8,551 bases of DNA from Planctomycetota bacterium (GCA_003644175.1 QNBS01000082.1:1-8551), one strand, 5' to 3'. Numbered from the stretch's first letter, positions 1-7,900 are shown. The notes: generated by a model not told the origin, from the letters alone. A program made the numbers and translations.

Positions 1-31
1 TTATTATACAGGAGTTTTGCAAAAGTTCAGA

Positions 32-1135
32 TTATACTTCGGAATTCGCCGCGTGGATCAGAGCCTTGATATAGCCAAACCCGAACGCGAGCGCCTGCAG
101 CTTGTCGGGATCGTCGGGATGACTCGGCATATGGTCGGGAGTAATCGCGCCGGGATACTGATAGTCCCTCAAAATCCGAATAATCTCGAAAAAATCCATC
201 TCGCCTTCATCGGGAAACACCTCGTAGAAATCGCCAAGCCCGCCCTGGATATTTCGCATATGGATATCGTGGATTTTCCCCCGCTCGGCCAGGTATTCGA
301 CAATCGGGAGGACTTCCCTGCCGGGATTCTTCAACCCCTCGGCGAGCGTTCCCAGGCAGATCTGAAACCCGTTCCAGGGACTTTCAAAAAGCGATTGATA
401 GCGTTTGATGGCATCGAAAACCGAAGGGGAATCCCAGTTCTCCACTCCCTGATAGCCGAACGGCAGCCCGGGCGGGTCGTAGGGATGGCAAGCCATCTTC
501 ACCTTGTATTCGGCGGCTACCGGAATGATTTTCTGCAGGAAATAGTCGATGCGCTCCCAATATTCGTCCGAATCAACCTTCCCCGCTTTTCCTGCGCGCA
601 GATCGCGCCAGTCTTTCTCAAGCTTAAAACCCGAATAGGTAACTCCGCCGCGGCCGGTCTTCTTTCGGTTACGCCTGATAGGAATCATTCTCCAATGATA
701 GGTGATAACCTGTATGCCTGCGCTGGAGGCTTTTCGGATATTCTCCTGGATCGTTTCGATCATACGATCGCGCTCCAGGCCCTTTCTCAGTCGGATATAA
801 TCGTCTTCCATTCGTATGGCTTCGAGGATAACGCCATGTTTGTCGCAGTTGTCTTTCCACCTCTTCATTTCATCCAGGTCCCAGGCGCCGTGCCAGGATC
901 GTTTTCTTATGGTCAGATGCCTTATGCCGTGGCGCAAGTTGTACTCCAGGTTCGCCTTGCCGGCCATATCGGCCCCTTTTCCACCCACGACAGCGTGGTA
1001 GTCTCCACAGACATGCATCTTTGTATTTTTTCGAGGGACGCGCGCCGCTTTCGCCGGAAAGGGCCCGATTCCCACAGTTCCGGCAACAGCCATACCGACT
1101 CCTATTTTCTTTCCTAAGTCTCTTCGATTCAACAT
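32..1135 (-). CDS. Tat-exported mannonate dehydratase (UxuA)-like TIM-barrel protein
   Basis: The 367-residue protein resembles mannonate dehydratase, which removes water from D-mannonate to give 2-keto-3-deoxygluconate. Motifs line up in order with UxuA as I remember it: ACHPYDPP (H217), NGFQICLG (C260), IHDIHMRN (H292), FPDEGEMDFFEIIR (about 307-320) and TPDHMP (D334, H335). The His, Cys, His and Asp/His positions match the metal site and catalytic histidine of that family. UxuA is usually about 390 residues and cytoplasmic. This one is shorter and begins with NRRDLGKK, a hydrophobic stretch and AKA|A near residue 30, which looks like a twin-arginine signal. HPYDPP replaces the usual HPDDPP, so the substrate may differ. 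The start is set by GGAAGGAA at 1143-1150, seven bases before the ATG. It lies 137 bases after the lyase-like gene. A broader call is sugar phosphate isomerase/epimerase-like protein; I am confident of the family and less so of the exact reaction. Confidence 0.85.
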   Translation of the reverse strand: MLNRRDLGKKIGVGMAVAGTVGIGPFPAKAARVPRKNTKMHVCGDYHAVVGGKGADMAGKANLEYNLRHGIRHLTIRKRSWHGAWDLDEMKRWKDNCDKHGVILEAIRMEDDYIRLRKGLERDRMIETIQENIRKASSAGIQVITYHWRMIPIRRNRKKTGRGGVTYSGFKLEKDWRDLRAGKAGKVDSDEYWERIDYFLQKIIPVAAEYKVKMACHPYDPPGLPFGYQGVENWDSPSVFDAIKRYQSLFESPWNGFQICLGTLAEGLKNPGREVLPIVEYLAERGKIHDIHMRNIQGGLGDFYEVFPDEGEMDFFEIIRILRDYQYPGAITPDHMPSHPDDPDKLQALAFGFGYIKALIHAANSEV

Positions 1136-1142
1136 GCTAACA

Positions 1143-1172
1143 TTCCTTCCAATAAGTATGACTTGTATTATA
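1143..1172 (-). promoter_or_regulatory. Ribosome binding site and possible -10 box before the UxuA-like gene
   Basis: On the minus strand GGAAGGAA (1150-1143) sits seven bases before the ATG at 1135 and is a good Shine-Dalgarno. A perfect TATAAT lies at 1172-1167, about 31 bases before the ATG. No convincing -35 box is found 16-18 bases further upstream, so the promoter part is only a possibility. The gene may instead be read through from the lyase gene upstream. Confidence 0.4.
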
Positions 1173-1224
1173 TTAGAATATCAAACTATGATTCCACCAG
1201 CCAAAGAATTTCAGCAAGAAATAG

Positions 1225-1269
1225 TTTTGAACATTTGAATTTAGAAATTCGTGCTTGTTTCGGATTTAG
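1225..1269 (-). repeat. Degenerate AT-rich intergenic repeat, copy A
   Basis: Read on the minus strand this 45-base tract starts CTAAATCCGAAACAA and ends AAATTCAAATGTTCAAAA. It matches copy B (4596-4632, plus strand) at 14 of 15 leading bases, then with a gap through an AAATT..AATG..CAAAA tail. A partial extra unit (CTAAACC) precedes it at 1270-1276 and contains the stop codon of the lyase-like gene. From memory, similar CTAAATCCGAAACAA-type degenerate repeats are common between genes in planctomycete and related genomes; I could not check this. Confidence 0.55.
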
Positions 1270-1272
1270 GGT

Positions 1273-3174
1273 TTAGTGCTTGGTATTTTGGGCGACAGCC
1301 CCATCTGGCAGAGAAGCCCTTGCCGGCACCGCGTACCACGGCAAAGCTTTATTTTTATCCTGCCTGAGCTTTTCCGCCGGCCGATACAAAGATTTGTCAA
1401 AAACCGAAGCAAGCATAAGCGATTTATATCCTTCCCACCGATCCCACGGCTTACCGGGCTTGTAGTAAGGATCGCCCGCTTTGGCCCACCGCTCCTTGTC
1501 CAGTTTCACTATTGTATTCACCCATTCGGGATGGATCTTTTCGCCCTTGATATAAGGCAGGGCAAAATCTATGCTCTTTGCAATGGAACCGCCGTTATCC
1601 GCCTCTTGATTATAATGGTCTTTCCCCGCCAATCGTCCAATGTGAGCGATTTGAAGGAAAGCCCTGACGGTGCTGAAATGATAAGACAGCGCATCTCGCC
1701 TCTTAAGATCGTATGTTTCACCGTTGGCAAATAACGTCAAATCCCAGACCTTCTGAATCTTTGACTGCGCCCATTTAATCCTGTCCTTATCATTTTCCAG
1801 ATAAGCTGCGAAATAGATCAACTTCAAACGTTTGCCCGCATGATTGCCGCGCTTATTGTCTTTCCACCCCTTCTGCTGTACATCTCCGATGCTCTTTACC
1901 CATTTCCCGATCTCCTTCTTCTGTGCCTTCGTCATTTCATCCCGAAGCATATGATATGCAAACATGCATGTAAGAAGTTTGTTATCATTGACATCATTTC
2001 CGCTTGGCTTACATTTCTTCGCCCAGGCCTCAACAAATTCAATCGCCTTTGCACCGTACTTGCTGTCCCCGGAAACAAAACCGGCCCATGTCAACGTATA
2101 TATCTTATTCATATCCTGCAGATGCCTGACTGTATTAAGCCTGTCCGGATGGTTGCTAACATGCCCCTCATAAATAATTTCTTCCAGGGGATTCGGCTCA
2201 TCGCCAAGCGCCGCATCTGCATTTGCTGTCAGTGTTTTGTATGCTTTGTCATAAGGCGCCTCGGCGACGATATCGCGCAGTTTCACCGCCTCATCTGCCT
2301 TTAACAAGAAAAGCGGTGGTGCATCAAATTCTACATACTCTTGATCAGTTCCCAAAAAGTCTTTTAGCTTTGGACTAAAATTGCCCTCAAGATCGCCCGT
2401 TGCCAGTGCGAAGGCCATTCCTCCGTCCGAGGCATCCAGAACGCCGCGTTTATGTTCAGCCGTTTTCTTAAGCCGGGAATAAACCCAACGATATTCGGGA
2501 TTGGGTGAATTTTTCATCCAGTCAACAAGCTGCCATTCATGAAAACGACCACCGCCAAATTTTTCTTTGCCCTGGCCGCTTGTATAAAAGTACTTGGCGC
2601 CCAGCGCCACGCAATCGTCCTTTCCATGTTGGCCCGGCCAATGCTGGGGCCTGTCATTGGCTGCTGAATGGGATACCAGTATGCAGTATTTTCTCTTATC
2701 AGGATCGGCTTTCAAAAGGGCCAGGTACGCCACTTCAAAGGGACCCGCCTGGACGTACCAAAAACGACTGCTGCTGCTGCTTTTGTTAATCTCAGCCGCG
2801 ACGTTATCAATGGCTGCTTCTAAATCGGTTTGACAGTCAAAAACTTTAGTTTGGCTAAACTTAAATTTCCTGACGCCTTCAACGACACTTATTTTCTCCT
2901 GGGCGGCTTTATAGGGCGTATTATCAGGCAGCCAATTATTGTAATCAATGTGAACGAGTTTGTCCTGCCACCCTTGCTTAGCGAAGATTGCCAGAGCCAG
3001 GGCTGTGGCGCCCCAATCATCAGGATCATGCCGGTTGCCGTCTGCGCTCCAGCCTAATCTGTCGTTTTGTCCCGGGATCGGCCCATCATATTCGACCGAA
3101 GCGGCGAGACAACACGGTAAGAAAATGCCAAAAACCAATAACAACCAGAAAAACGAACATGGTATCTTTTTCAT
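1273..3174 (-). CDS. Secreted nucleoside-hydrolase-like / alginate-lyase-like two-domain protein
   Basis: With the start at 3174 the protein has 633 residues. Residues 1-25 form a classical Sec signal peptide (MKKIPCSFFWLLLVFG, ending CLAA). Residues about 30-280 look like a nucleoside-hydrolase-type Rossmann fold: NRHDPDDWGATALALAIF (47-64) recalls the Asp-rich loop of that family, FWYVQAGPFEVAYLALL (138-154) the GPLTN helix, and HSAAND and GVLDASDGGM (about 244-253) resemble later active-site loops. Residues about 286-591 match the alpha/alpha-barrel alginate lyase domain: GNHAGKR (N444, H445) parallels the Asn-His pair, and ETYDLKRRDALSYHF (R492, R493, Y498, H499) parallels the Arg/Tyr region. 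The likely role is lysis of a uronate polysaccharide outside the cytoplasm; the substrate is not shown. An in-frame ATG at 3216 adds 14 residues ahead of the signal peptide and has a poor ribosome site, while AGAAAGAG precedes 3174. The end (VAQNTKH) lies in repeat-like DNA. Confidence 0.75.
   Translation of the reverse strand: MKKIPCSFFWLLLVFGIFLPCCLAASVEYDGPIPGQNDRLGWSADGNRHDPDDWGATALALAIFAKQGWQDKLVHIDYNNWLPDNTPYKAAQEKISVVEGVRKFKFSQTKVFDCQTDLEAAIDNVAAEINKSSSSSRFWYVQAGPFEVAYLALLKADPDKRKYCILVSHSAANDRPQHWPGQHGKDDCVALGAKYFYTSGQGKEKFGGGRFHEWQLVDWMKNSPNPEYRWVYSRLKKTAEHKRGVLDASDGGMAFALATGDLEGNFSPKLKDFLGTDQEYVEFDAPPLFLLKADEAVKLRDIVAEAPYDKAYKTLTANADAALGDEPNPLEEIIYEGHVSNHPDRLNTVRHLQDMNKIYTLTWAGFVSGDSKYGAKAIEFVEAWAKKCKPSGNDVNDNKLLTCMFAYHMLRDEMTKAQKKEIGKWVKSIGDVQQKGWKDNKRGNHAGKRLKLIYFAAYLENDKDRIKWAQSKIQKVWDLTLFANGETYDLKRRDALSYHFSTVRAFLQIAHIGRLAGKDHYNQEADNGGSIAKSIDFALPYIKGEKIHPEWVNTIVKLDKERWAKAGDPYYKPGKPWDRWEGYKSLMLASVFDKSLYRPAEKLRQDKNKALPWYAVPARASLPDGAVAQNTKH
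2768..2780 (-). repeat. AGC triplet repeat encoding a serine run
   Basis: Four tandem CTG units on the plus strand (AGC in the coding direction) encode most of a five-serine run just before FWYVQAGP in the N-terminal domain of the lyase-like protein. It is a small microsatellite inside a probable surface loop. Length change in steps of three would keep the frame. Confidence 0.7.
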
Positions 3175-3320
3175 TGCCTTTACTCTTTCTAAACTGATAA
3201 GTAATACATGAATCATCTTGTGAATTTCTCTGCGACTTCATTACACCGATCACGATTTCGTTTTGTCCGCGGTAAGTTGCTTTCAAATAAGCAATTACAA
3301 TTTCCAACGCGGGCATTTAC

Positions 3321-3334
3321 TACCCTTAAGGGTA
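3321..3334. repeat. Perfect 14-base palindrome just after the dehydratase stop codon
   Basis: TACCCTTAAGGGTA directly abuts the stop codon of the enolase-superfamily gene (stop at 3337-3335). It can form a five-base-pair stem with a TTAA loop. No T-run follows on the minus strand, so it is not a standard intrinsic terminator. It could be a processing or RNA-stability hairpin between the two genes, or chance. Confidence 0.4.
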
Positions 3335-4579
3335 TTATTTGAAAAACGATGAGCCTTTTGACAAATGCTTTTTGCATACGTCTTCATTGAGTTCAATGCC
3401 AAGGCCGGGCTTATCCGAAACTGTCAAATATCCGTCTTTGTAGAATTTACCGCCGTCCTGACGAACGATTATATCTTTCCAGTGCGGTATATTGATACTA
3501 TCCGATTCAAGTGTAAAAAACGAACGTGTCGCGGTGCACACATGCGCCGACGCCATAGTGCCCACCGGCGAACACATATTATGGCACGCCATTGGTATGT
3601 AGTGAAGATCGGCCCAGTCCGCAATCCATTTTGTTTCGAGCAGCCCGCCGCATTTTTGCGTATCGGGATGGATATAATCACACGCCTCGGTTTCGATAAG
3701 CTCCCGCCAGGTTTGACGTGTATGAAAATGTTCGCCGGTCATGATGGGGATATCCGATTCATCGGTGATCCTTTTCATTGCTGCGATATTCAGCGGCGGC
3801 AGGGGGTCTTCGATGAACCACAGTTTATACGGCTCCAGCGCGTTTATTAACCGCTGGGCGTCAGGCAGGCTGTTTCTGTATTTAAGGTCGATACCGAAAT
3901 AGTAATCGCCCCCGAGGTATTCCCGTGTTTTCTCGACAATCCTGATCCAACCGTTTAATTCCTTCCCGGTGATGGAACGGCTCCATGGATTGTGACGCTG
4001 GCTAAAATCGAACTTGAAGGCCTTGAATCCATATTCCACAGATTCCTGGGCGACCGCCAGCCAGGCTTTAGGATCCAGGCTGTTCTTGGGGCCTCCTGTA
4101 TCGTGGTAGATCAGCAGTTTGTCGTGAAATTTGCCGCCCAATAATTTGTATACCGGCATATTAAGGATTTTACCGGCAAGATCCCATAACGCCGTTTCAA
4201 TTCCTGCGATAGCACCGGACATAGCTCCGGTTCTCGATGATGACCGCCTGCCCCTGACCAGCATTTGGTAGAACAGGTATTCAACCTGCAGCGGATCTTT
4301 TCCAATCACGGCCTTCTTGACATGTTTTATATTCTCCGCGCCACCGGCTGTTTGCGGATAGGTTTCGCCAAGACCATAAATACCGCTGTCTGTCTCAACT
4401 TTTACCAACTCGACATCATACTTGCCCAATTTGATTGAAGCTGTCTTCACATCGGTAATCTTAACTTTACCAAGTTCTTTCTCGGCCTTTGCCTCAGCAC
4501 GGCCGATTACCGATTCAGGCGAAAGGGCCGCAAGGGCAGAAAGCCCGCCTCCCATTTTTAATACGCTGCGTCGATCCAT
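3335..4579 (-). CDS. Tat-exported enolase-superfamily sugar-acid dehydratase (mandelate racemase/MLE-like)
   Basis: The 414-residue protein is a mandelate racemase/muconate lactonizing enzyme family member. Such enzymes abstract the proton next to a carboxylate and, for sugar acids, usually eliminate water. Visible elements in order: twin-arginine signal RRSVLKMGG (3-11) with a hydrophobic stretch; N-terminal capping domain about 38-155 (YGLGETYP, GIETALWDLAGK, YKLLGG); K-x-D motif FKFDF at strand two (K189, D191); three metal ligands at barrel strand ends, D231 (GIDLKYRN), E257 (FIEDP) and E283 (TGEHF); then an Asp-His pair, D306 (HPDTQKCGG) and H333 (ACHNMCSPVG). This layout fits the mandelate racemase-like subgroup that includes gluconate, galactonate and mannonate dehydratases. 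The exact substrate cannot be read. An AAGGG lies about ten bases before the ATG. The next gene, a lyase-like protein, follows after 160 bases. Family members are normally cytoplasmic, so the export signal is unusual. Confidence 0.88.
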   Translation of the reverse strand: MDRRSVLKMGGGLSALAALSPESVIGRAEAKAEKELGKVKITDVKTASIKLGKYDVELVKVETDSGIYGLGETYPQTAGGAENIKHVKKAVIGKDPLQVEYLFYQMLVRGRRSSSRTGAMSGAIAGIETALWDLAGKILNMPVYKLLGGKFHDKLLIYHDTGGPKNSLDPKAWLAVAQESVEYGFKAFKFDFSQRHNPWSRSITGKELNGWIRIVEKTREYLGGDYYFGIDLKYRNSLPDAQRLINALEPYKLWFIEDPLPPLNIAAMKRITDESDIPIMTGEHFHTRQTWRELIETEACDYIHPDTQKCGGLLETKWIADWADLHYIPMACHNMCSPVGTMASAHVCTATRSFFTLESDSINIPHWKDIIVRQDGGKFYKDGYLTVSDKPGLGIELNEDVCKKHLSKGSSFFK

Positions 4580-4731
4580 GATATTCTATCCCTTTCTAAA
4601 TCCTAAACAAATTCAAAATTATAATGACAAAAAATAAATCGCGCTGTAGTATTAAGCACGTACGTTTATCAACCGGGGTTCCTCATATAACATTATCCCG
4701 AATTTCCGCATCTTCTGCTACTCCAGGACTT
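4580..4731. other. Non-coding gap between prepilin remnant and dehydratase gene
   Basis: These 152 bases carry repeat copy B and an eight-base ACGTACGT palindrome (4658-4665). On the minus strand the sequence just after the prepilin frame reads, in a shifted frame, EPHLWREAMKVLE before a stop; this could be the tail of a decayed gene but I do not recognise it. No terminator is seen. It would be the untranslated leader of the dehydratase gene if transcription starts at the 4876-4904 promoter. Confidence 0.4.
4596..4632 (+). repeat. Degenerate AT-rich intergenic repeat, copy B
   Basis: The plus-strand tract begins CTAAATCCTAAACAA and continues to AATGACAAAA. It differs from copy A by one base in the first fifteen and by a short internal deletion. 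It is oriented opposite to copy A. It lies just upstream of the ribosome binding site of the enolase-superfamily gene. Confidence 0.5.
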
Positions 4732-4851
4732 TCATAGCTTCGCGCCACAGATGGGGTTCGCCACCATAACAACCAGCAGTTCGATAAGGGTAAAACCACG
4801 TTTTGAATTAACCATAACCTGACATTTTCCATTCACATAGTTAAAAAGCAT
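4732..4851 (-). pseudogene. Truncated prepilin-type N-terminal methylation peptide (39 aa)
   Basis: The 39-codon frame contains SKRGFTLIELLVVMV, the cleavage and N-methylation signal of type IV pilins and type II secretion pseudopilins. Gly19 is the residue before the cut, Phe20 the methylated +1 residue and Glu24 the conserved +5 glutamate. A real prepilin continues through about twenty hydrophobic residues and then a globular domain. Here the helix breaks after about eleven residues into ANPICGAKL and a stop. The start at 4851 is supported by GGAGG at 4861-4857, five bases upstream; an internal Met13 would give a more typical leader length. A near-consensus promoter precedes it. The intact front end and missing body suggest a gene cut by deletion or recombination. 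Alternatively it could be a small translated leader ahead of the dehydratase gene. Confidence 0.65.
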
Positions 4852-4856
4852 ATTTT

Positions 4857-4904
4857 CCTCCGTACAATACCGATAATTTTACAACAATCTACCTGAACTG
4901 TCAA
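4857..4904 (-). promoter_or_regulatory. Sigma-70-type promoter and strong Shine-Dalgarno
   Basis: On the minus strand TTGACA (4904-4899) is followed after exactly 17 bases by TAAAAT (4881-4876). This gives a perfect -35 and a five-of-six -10 at ideal spacing. Transcription would start near 4869, giving a leader of about 18 bases with GGAGG at 4861-4857 just before the ATG at 4851. It begins about 56 bases after the stop of the activase gene. It is the best promoter seen in the window and could drive the prepilin remnant and the three downstream genes. Confidence 0.7.
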
Positions 4905-4960
4905 GAGTTTCCTTTTACTGAAGCGGTTTTCCTGCAGATTTATACGGAAGACCATACTGC

Positions 4961-7900
4961 TCACGATTGAAAATCCCCGTTTGTCCGTTCCAGTACTGTC
5001 TGGACGAATGTTTCGAGTTTGATTTGCTGTGCGGGCCCCTGGCTCGATCCGTACGTCAGCGTGATGACGGGGGTGTCGGGATAGCTTTGTCGCAGCAGCG
5101 GCAGTGCAGAATCGATCGCCACTCCCACCATGCAGTGGAATGCAACTGCATTGATAACGCCCTGTGCCCCGCGTTCTATGAAGTCTGCTGTTTTTCCCAC
5201 TCCAAGCAGGGTCAGGGAGTTTGTATGCTCCGAGACGAACGGTCGGGCAAGAGCCGCCAGCGCCGAAGGTTTCTGCTCGGTTGCCAGTTGCAGTATTTCG
5301 GGATCGATGTTTTGAAAGAGACGTTTGGTTGCGGTTGAAATAACTTCACTTGTATAGCTCTTTTTGAATGCATCGGTTAAGTGGAGCCGGTTGGCCTGGC
5401 GCCTTGCATTATGCCACGCTGTGAAGAAAATATTTGCTGCAAGACACGGCCCCGGCCAGACTTCGCAGCCCATATTTTCGAGCCTGCTGAAAAGACCCAT
5501 ATTGCCCAAAGGATTAATCCTTGTATAGAGGTCGCCTGTGACGCCTATGATGGGCTTGTCGCCCGGATTGCCGTCGCGGCCGACCGAGAGCAGTTGGCCT
5601 GCGATTCTTTGCAGCTCGCTTGCGGGAGATTGTCGGTTTGCCACGGCCTCTGAAATAGAGGCGACGGCGTTGTCGAATATGTTGTCAATTGTTCCTTTGT
5701 GTCGTTGGTAAGGACGGAGCCTGGTTGCCAGAACGTAAAGGAAATCGACGGCGGTAAGCCCCTGGAAGAACCTGATGAATCCCGGTTTGCCGACGAGTTT
5801 TCCGATCTCCTGTATGCCGGCGTCCCATACTTCGATTTCGCCGAGTTTGGCTCGCCGGGCATGGATTCGAAATGCATCGCCGTATTGTCTGATCAGGCAT
5901 GGGATGGCGGTGGAAGGGCTGACAAAGACGTCTCCCTCGCGGAATTGGCCGGAGCGGGCCATACGCGCCAGTTCGCCTAACATGATCGAATAAGGATGGC
6001 ATTCGCGGCCTGAGCTGAGTTCTTCACCGATGCGCATCGTTTCCGTGTCGGGCGCCGGCAGAACGTGTGCATCGAGGCCCGCAGACTGCAAAGCGGCTGC
6101 AAAGATTTGGGTGTGCACTGAAGTGTTCGGCAGGAACAGACGCTTGCCGTAAGGTGTGGGCATTGTGCCGCTTGTCGGTTTCGCCGGAGCGGATTCCGAA
6201 ACGCCCATCGTGATATTGCTTTCGATTTCATCTGCGAAGGCCTCCAGCCTTGTTATGAGGCCGGCTTCGGCGTGGTGTTCGTCGAACTCAAGGAAGAGTC
6301 TTGGCTTGTCCGAGAGCATTTCCTCGAGGTGCTTTACGGTAAAGGCGTCCGGTCCGCAGCCGTAGTTGGAGATGACAATTGCAAAGAGCCTGCGATCGGA
6401 CCTGACCAACTCAAGGGCGCGAAGCTGCTCTCTGCTGTAATGCCACGGAAGCGTGTTCCATCTCTGTGAAAGACAAACGTTGCTGAGAGGCAGGCAGTCC
6501 CATGGGATGGCCGGCAGGTTGAGCTTTTCGAGGTGCTTAGCCAGACAGAGATTTAATCCCGAATCGTGCGTGTTGTAAGGTTTGCCTAACACGACGACGG
6601 CTCTGTCGAAATCGGACGCAAGAGCGTTTAGCCCGAGCTTCTCCCGGTCCCTGACAAATTGCTCGTACACTTTGCGGGCTTTGTCCATCGCAAGAAGAAC
6701 CTTCGCAAGCGGCTTGTCGAAGGCTTTGGCAAGGGCCCGGATTCCTTCGGCGTCATCCCATGGCTTTGACCCGATGGCAAATTGTGCGTGTATGAGCTTG
6801 TCGCCGTATTCGGCGCGGAGCATATCCGGAAAGTGCTGGGCGTAAAAGCATGTGTGGGCTTCGCCTCCGTCTTTTTGCGGGAGGCATTCAAGGATGGAGG
6901 GCACGAATACTCGAGGCAGATTCCGGTCGCCGATAAGCGAATCGACACAGGCGGCGGCGGCTTTTATGGGCAGGCAGACGTCGGCGGGGACGGCCGAGGC
7001 GGTATCGACGAGTCTGGCGGGATCGCATCTGCCGGAAACGACCGGCGCCAAACCGAGTTCGGAAATCAGGACCACCCAGAACGGCAGAAACTCAAGAGAG
7101 ATCGACGCCCTCGGGATGCCCACTTTCGCTCTGGCCTCGTCTGTAGCCGAAGCGGCTGCGATGATCTTATCGAGCAGTTCATTGCGGGCGCAGAAGAGTT
7201 CCGCAAACGGACGGGATTGTTCGGCCCCTTCGACGGCGGCGCCGGTAAAGCCGTCTTTTTCGGTGTAACGCTCGCAGATGTCGCCGAAATGAACGGTTCG
7301 GCCTGAAACGGTGATTCGATTTACATGGCAGCGGTTTTCGCAACCGTCGCATTCAAAGCTCGATACGCTTGCCTCGCGGCACGCATCGAAGCCGGCGAAG
7401 GTTGTCTTTTGCCCGCTGCGGTCCATTTGGCGCATGGCGAGCATGGCCGCCCCGATTGCGCCGGAGAGCCTGTTGTACGGGTGGATGTGGATATCGCCTC
7501 CAAGTATCCGGCCAAATGCCGCGACCACGGCGGCGTTGGAGGCCGCCCCGCCCTGGAAGACGACGGTTTTGCCGATGGGTCGGGACGCCACGACTTTGTC
7601 GAGGTAGTTTCTTGCCACAGAGTATGCTAATCCGGCGCAGAGATTGTCGACCGAGGCGCCCTGTTGGAGCGCGCCGACGAGTTCGGAGTCCATAAACACG
7701 GTGCATCTCGTGCCCAGGTCGCAAGGCGCCTCGCCGGCCAGAGCGTGTTTTGCGAATTCCATATTGATGTCGATTCCGAGTCGGTGCGCCTGCTCTTCGA
7801 GAAAGGAACCCGTCCCTGCGCTGCATATTTTATTCATTTCAAAATCCAGCAGACGTCCGTCTTTTGCCTGGATATATTTTGAGTCCTGTCCGCCTATTTC

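Noticed and set aside
17..1117. Long plus-strand open frame of 366 codons opposite the UxuA-like gene
   Set aside because: It is antisense to a gene with clear family motifs, has no recognisable domain and runs almost the same length, as expected for a shadow frame.
3175..3216. Longer start for the lyase-like protein at 3216
   Set aside because: It would place 14 residues before a normal MKK-type signal peptide and its ribosome site is weaker than that before 3174.
3277..3294. Hairpin TTGCTT-TCAAAT-AAGCAA between the dehydratase and lyase genes
   Set aside because: The stem is six base pairs, AT-rich, and has no T-run in the direction of transcription, so it does not support a terminator.
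3086..3316. Minus-strand 76-codon frame (MPALEIVIAYLK...) across the lyase gene start
   Set aside because: It overlaps the signal peptide region in another frame, has no good ribosome site and no recognisable motif.
4618..4623. TATAAT on the minus strand as a promoter for the dehydratase gene
   Set aside because: No -35 box lies at suitable spacing and the hexamer falls in the AT-rich repeat copy B.
4658..4665. ACGTACGT palindrome upstream of the dehydratase gene as an operator
   Set aside because: The symmetry ends after eight bases and no second copy is seen near a promoter; chance is sufficient.
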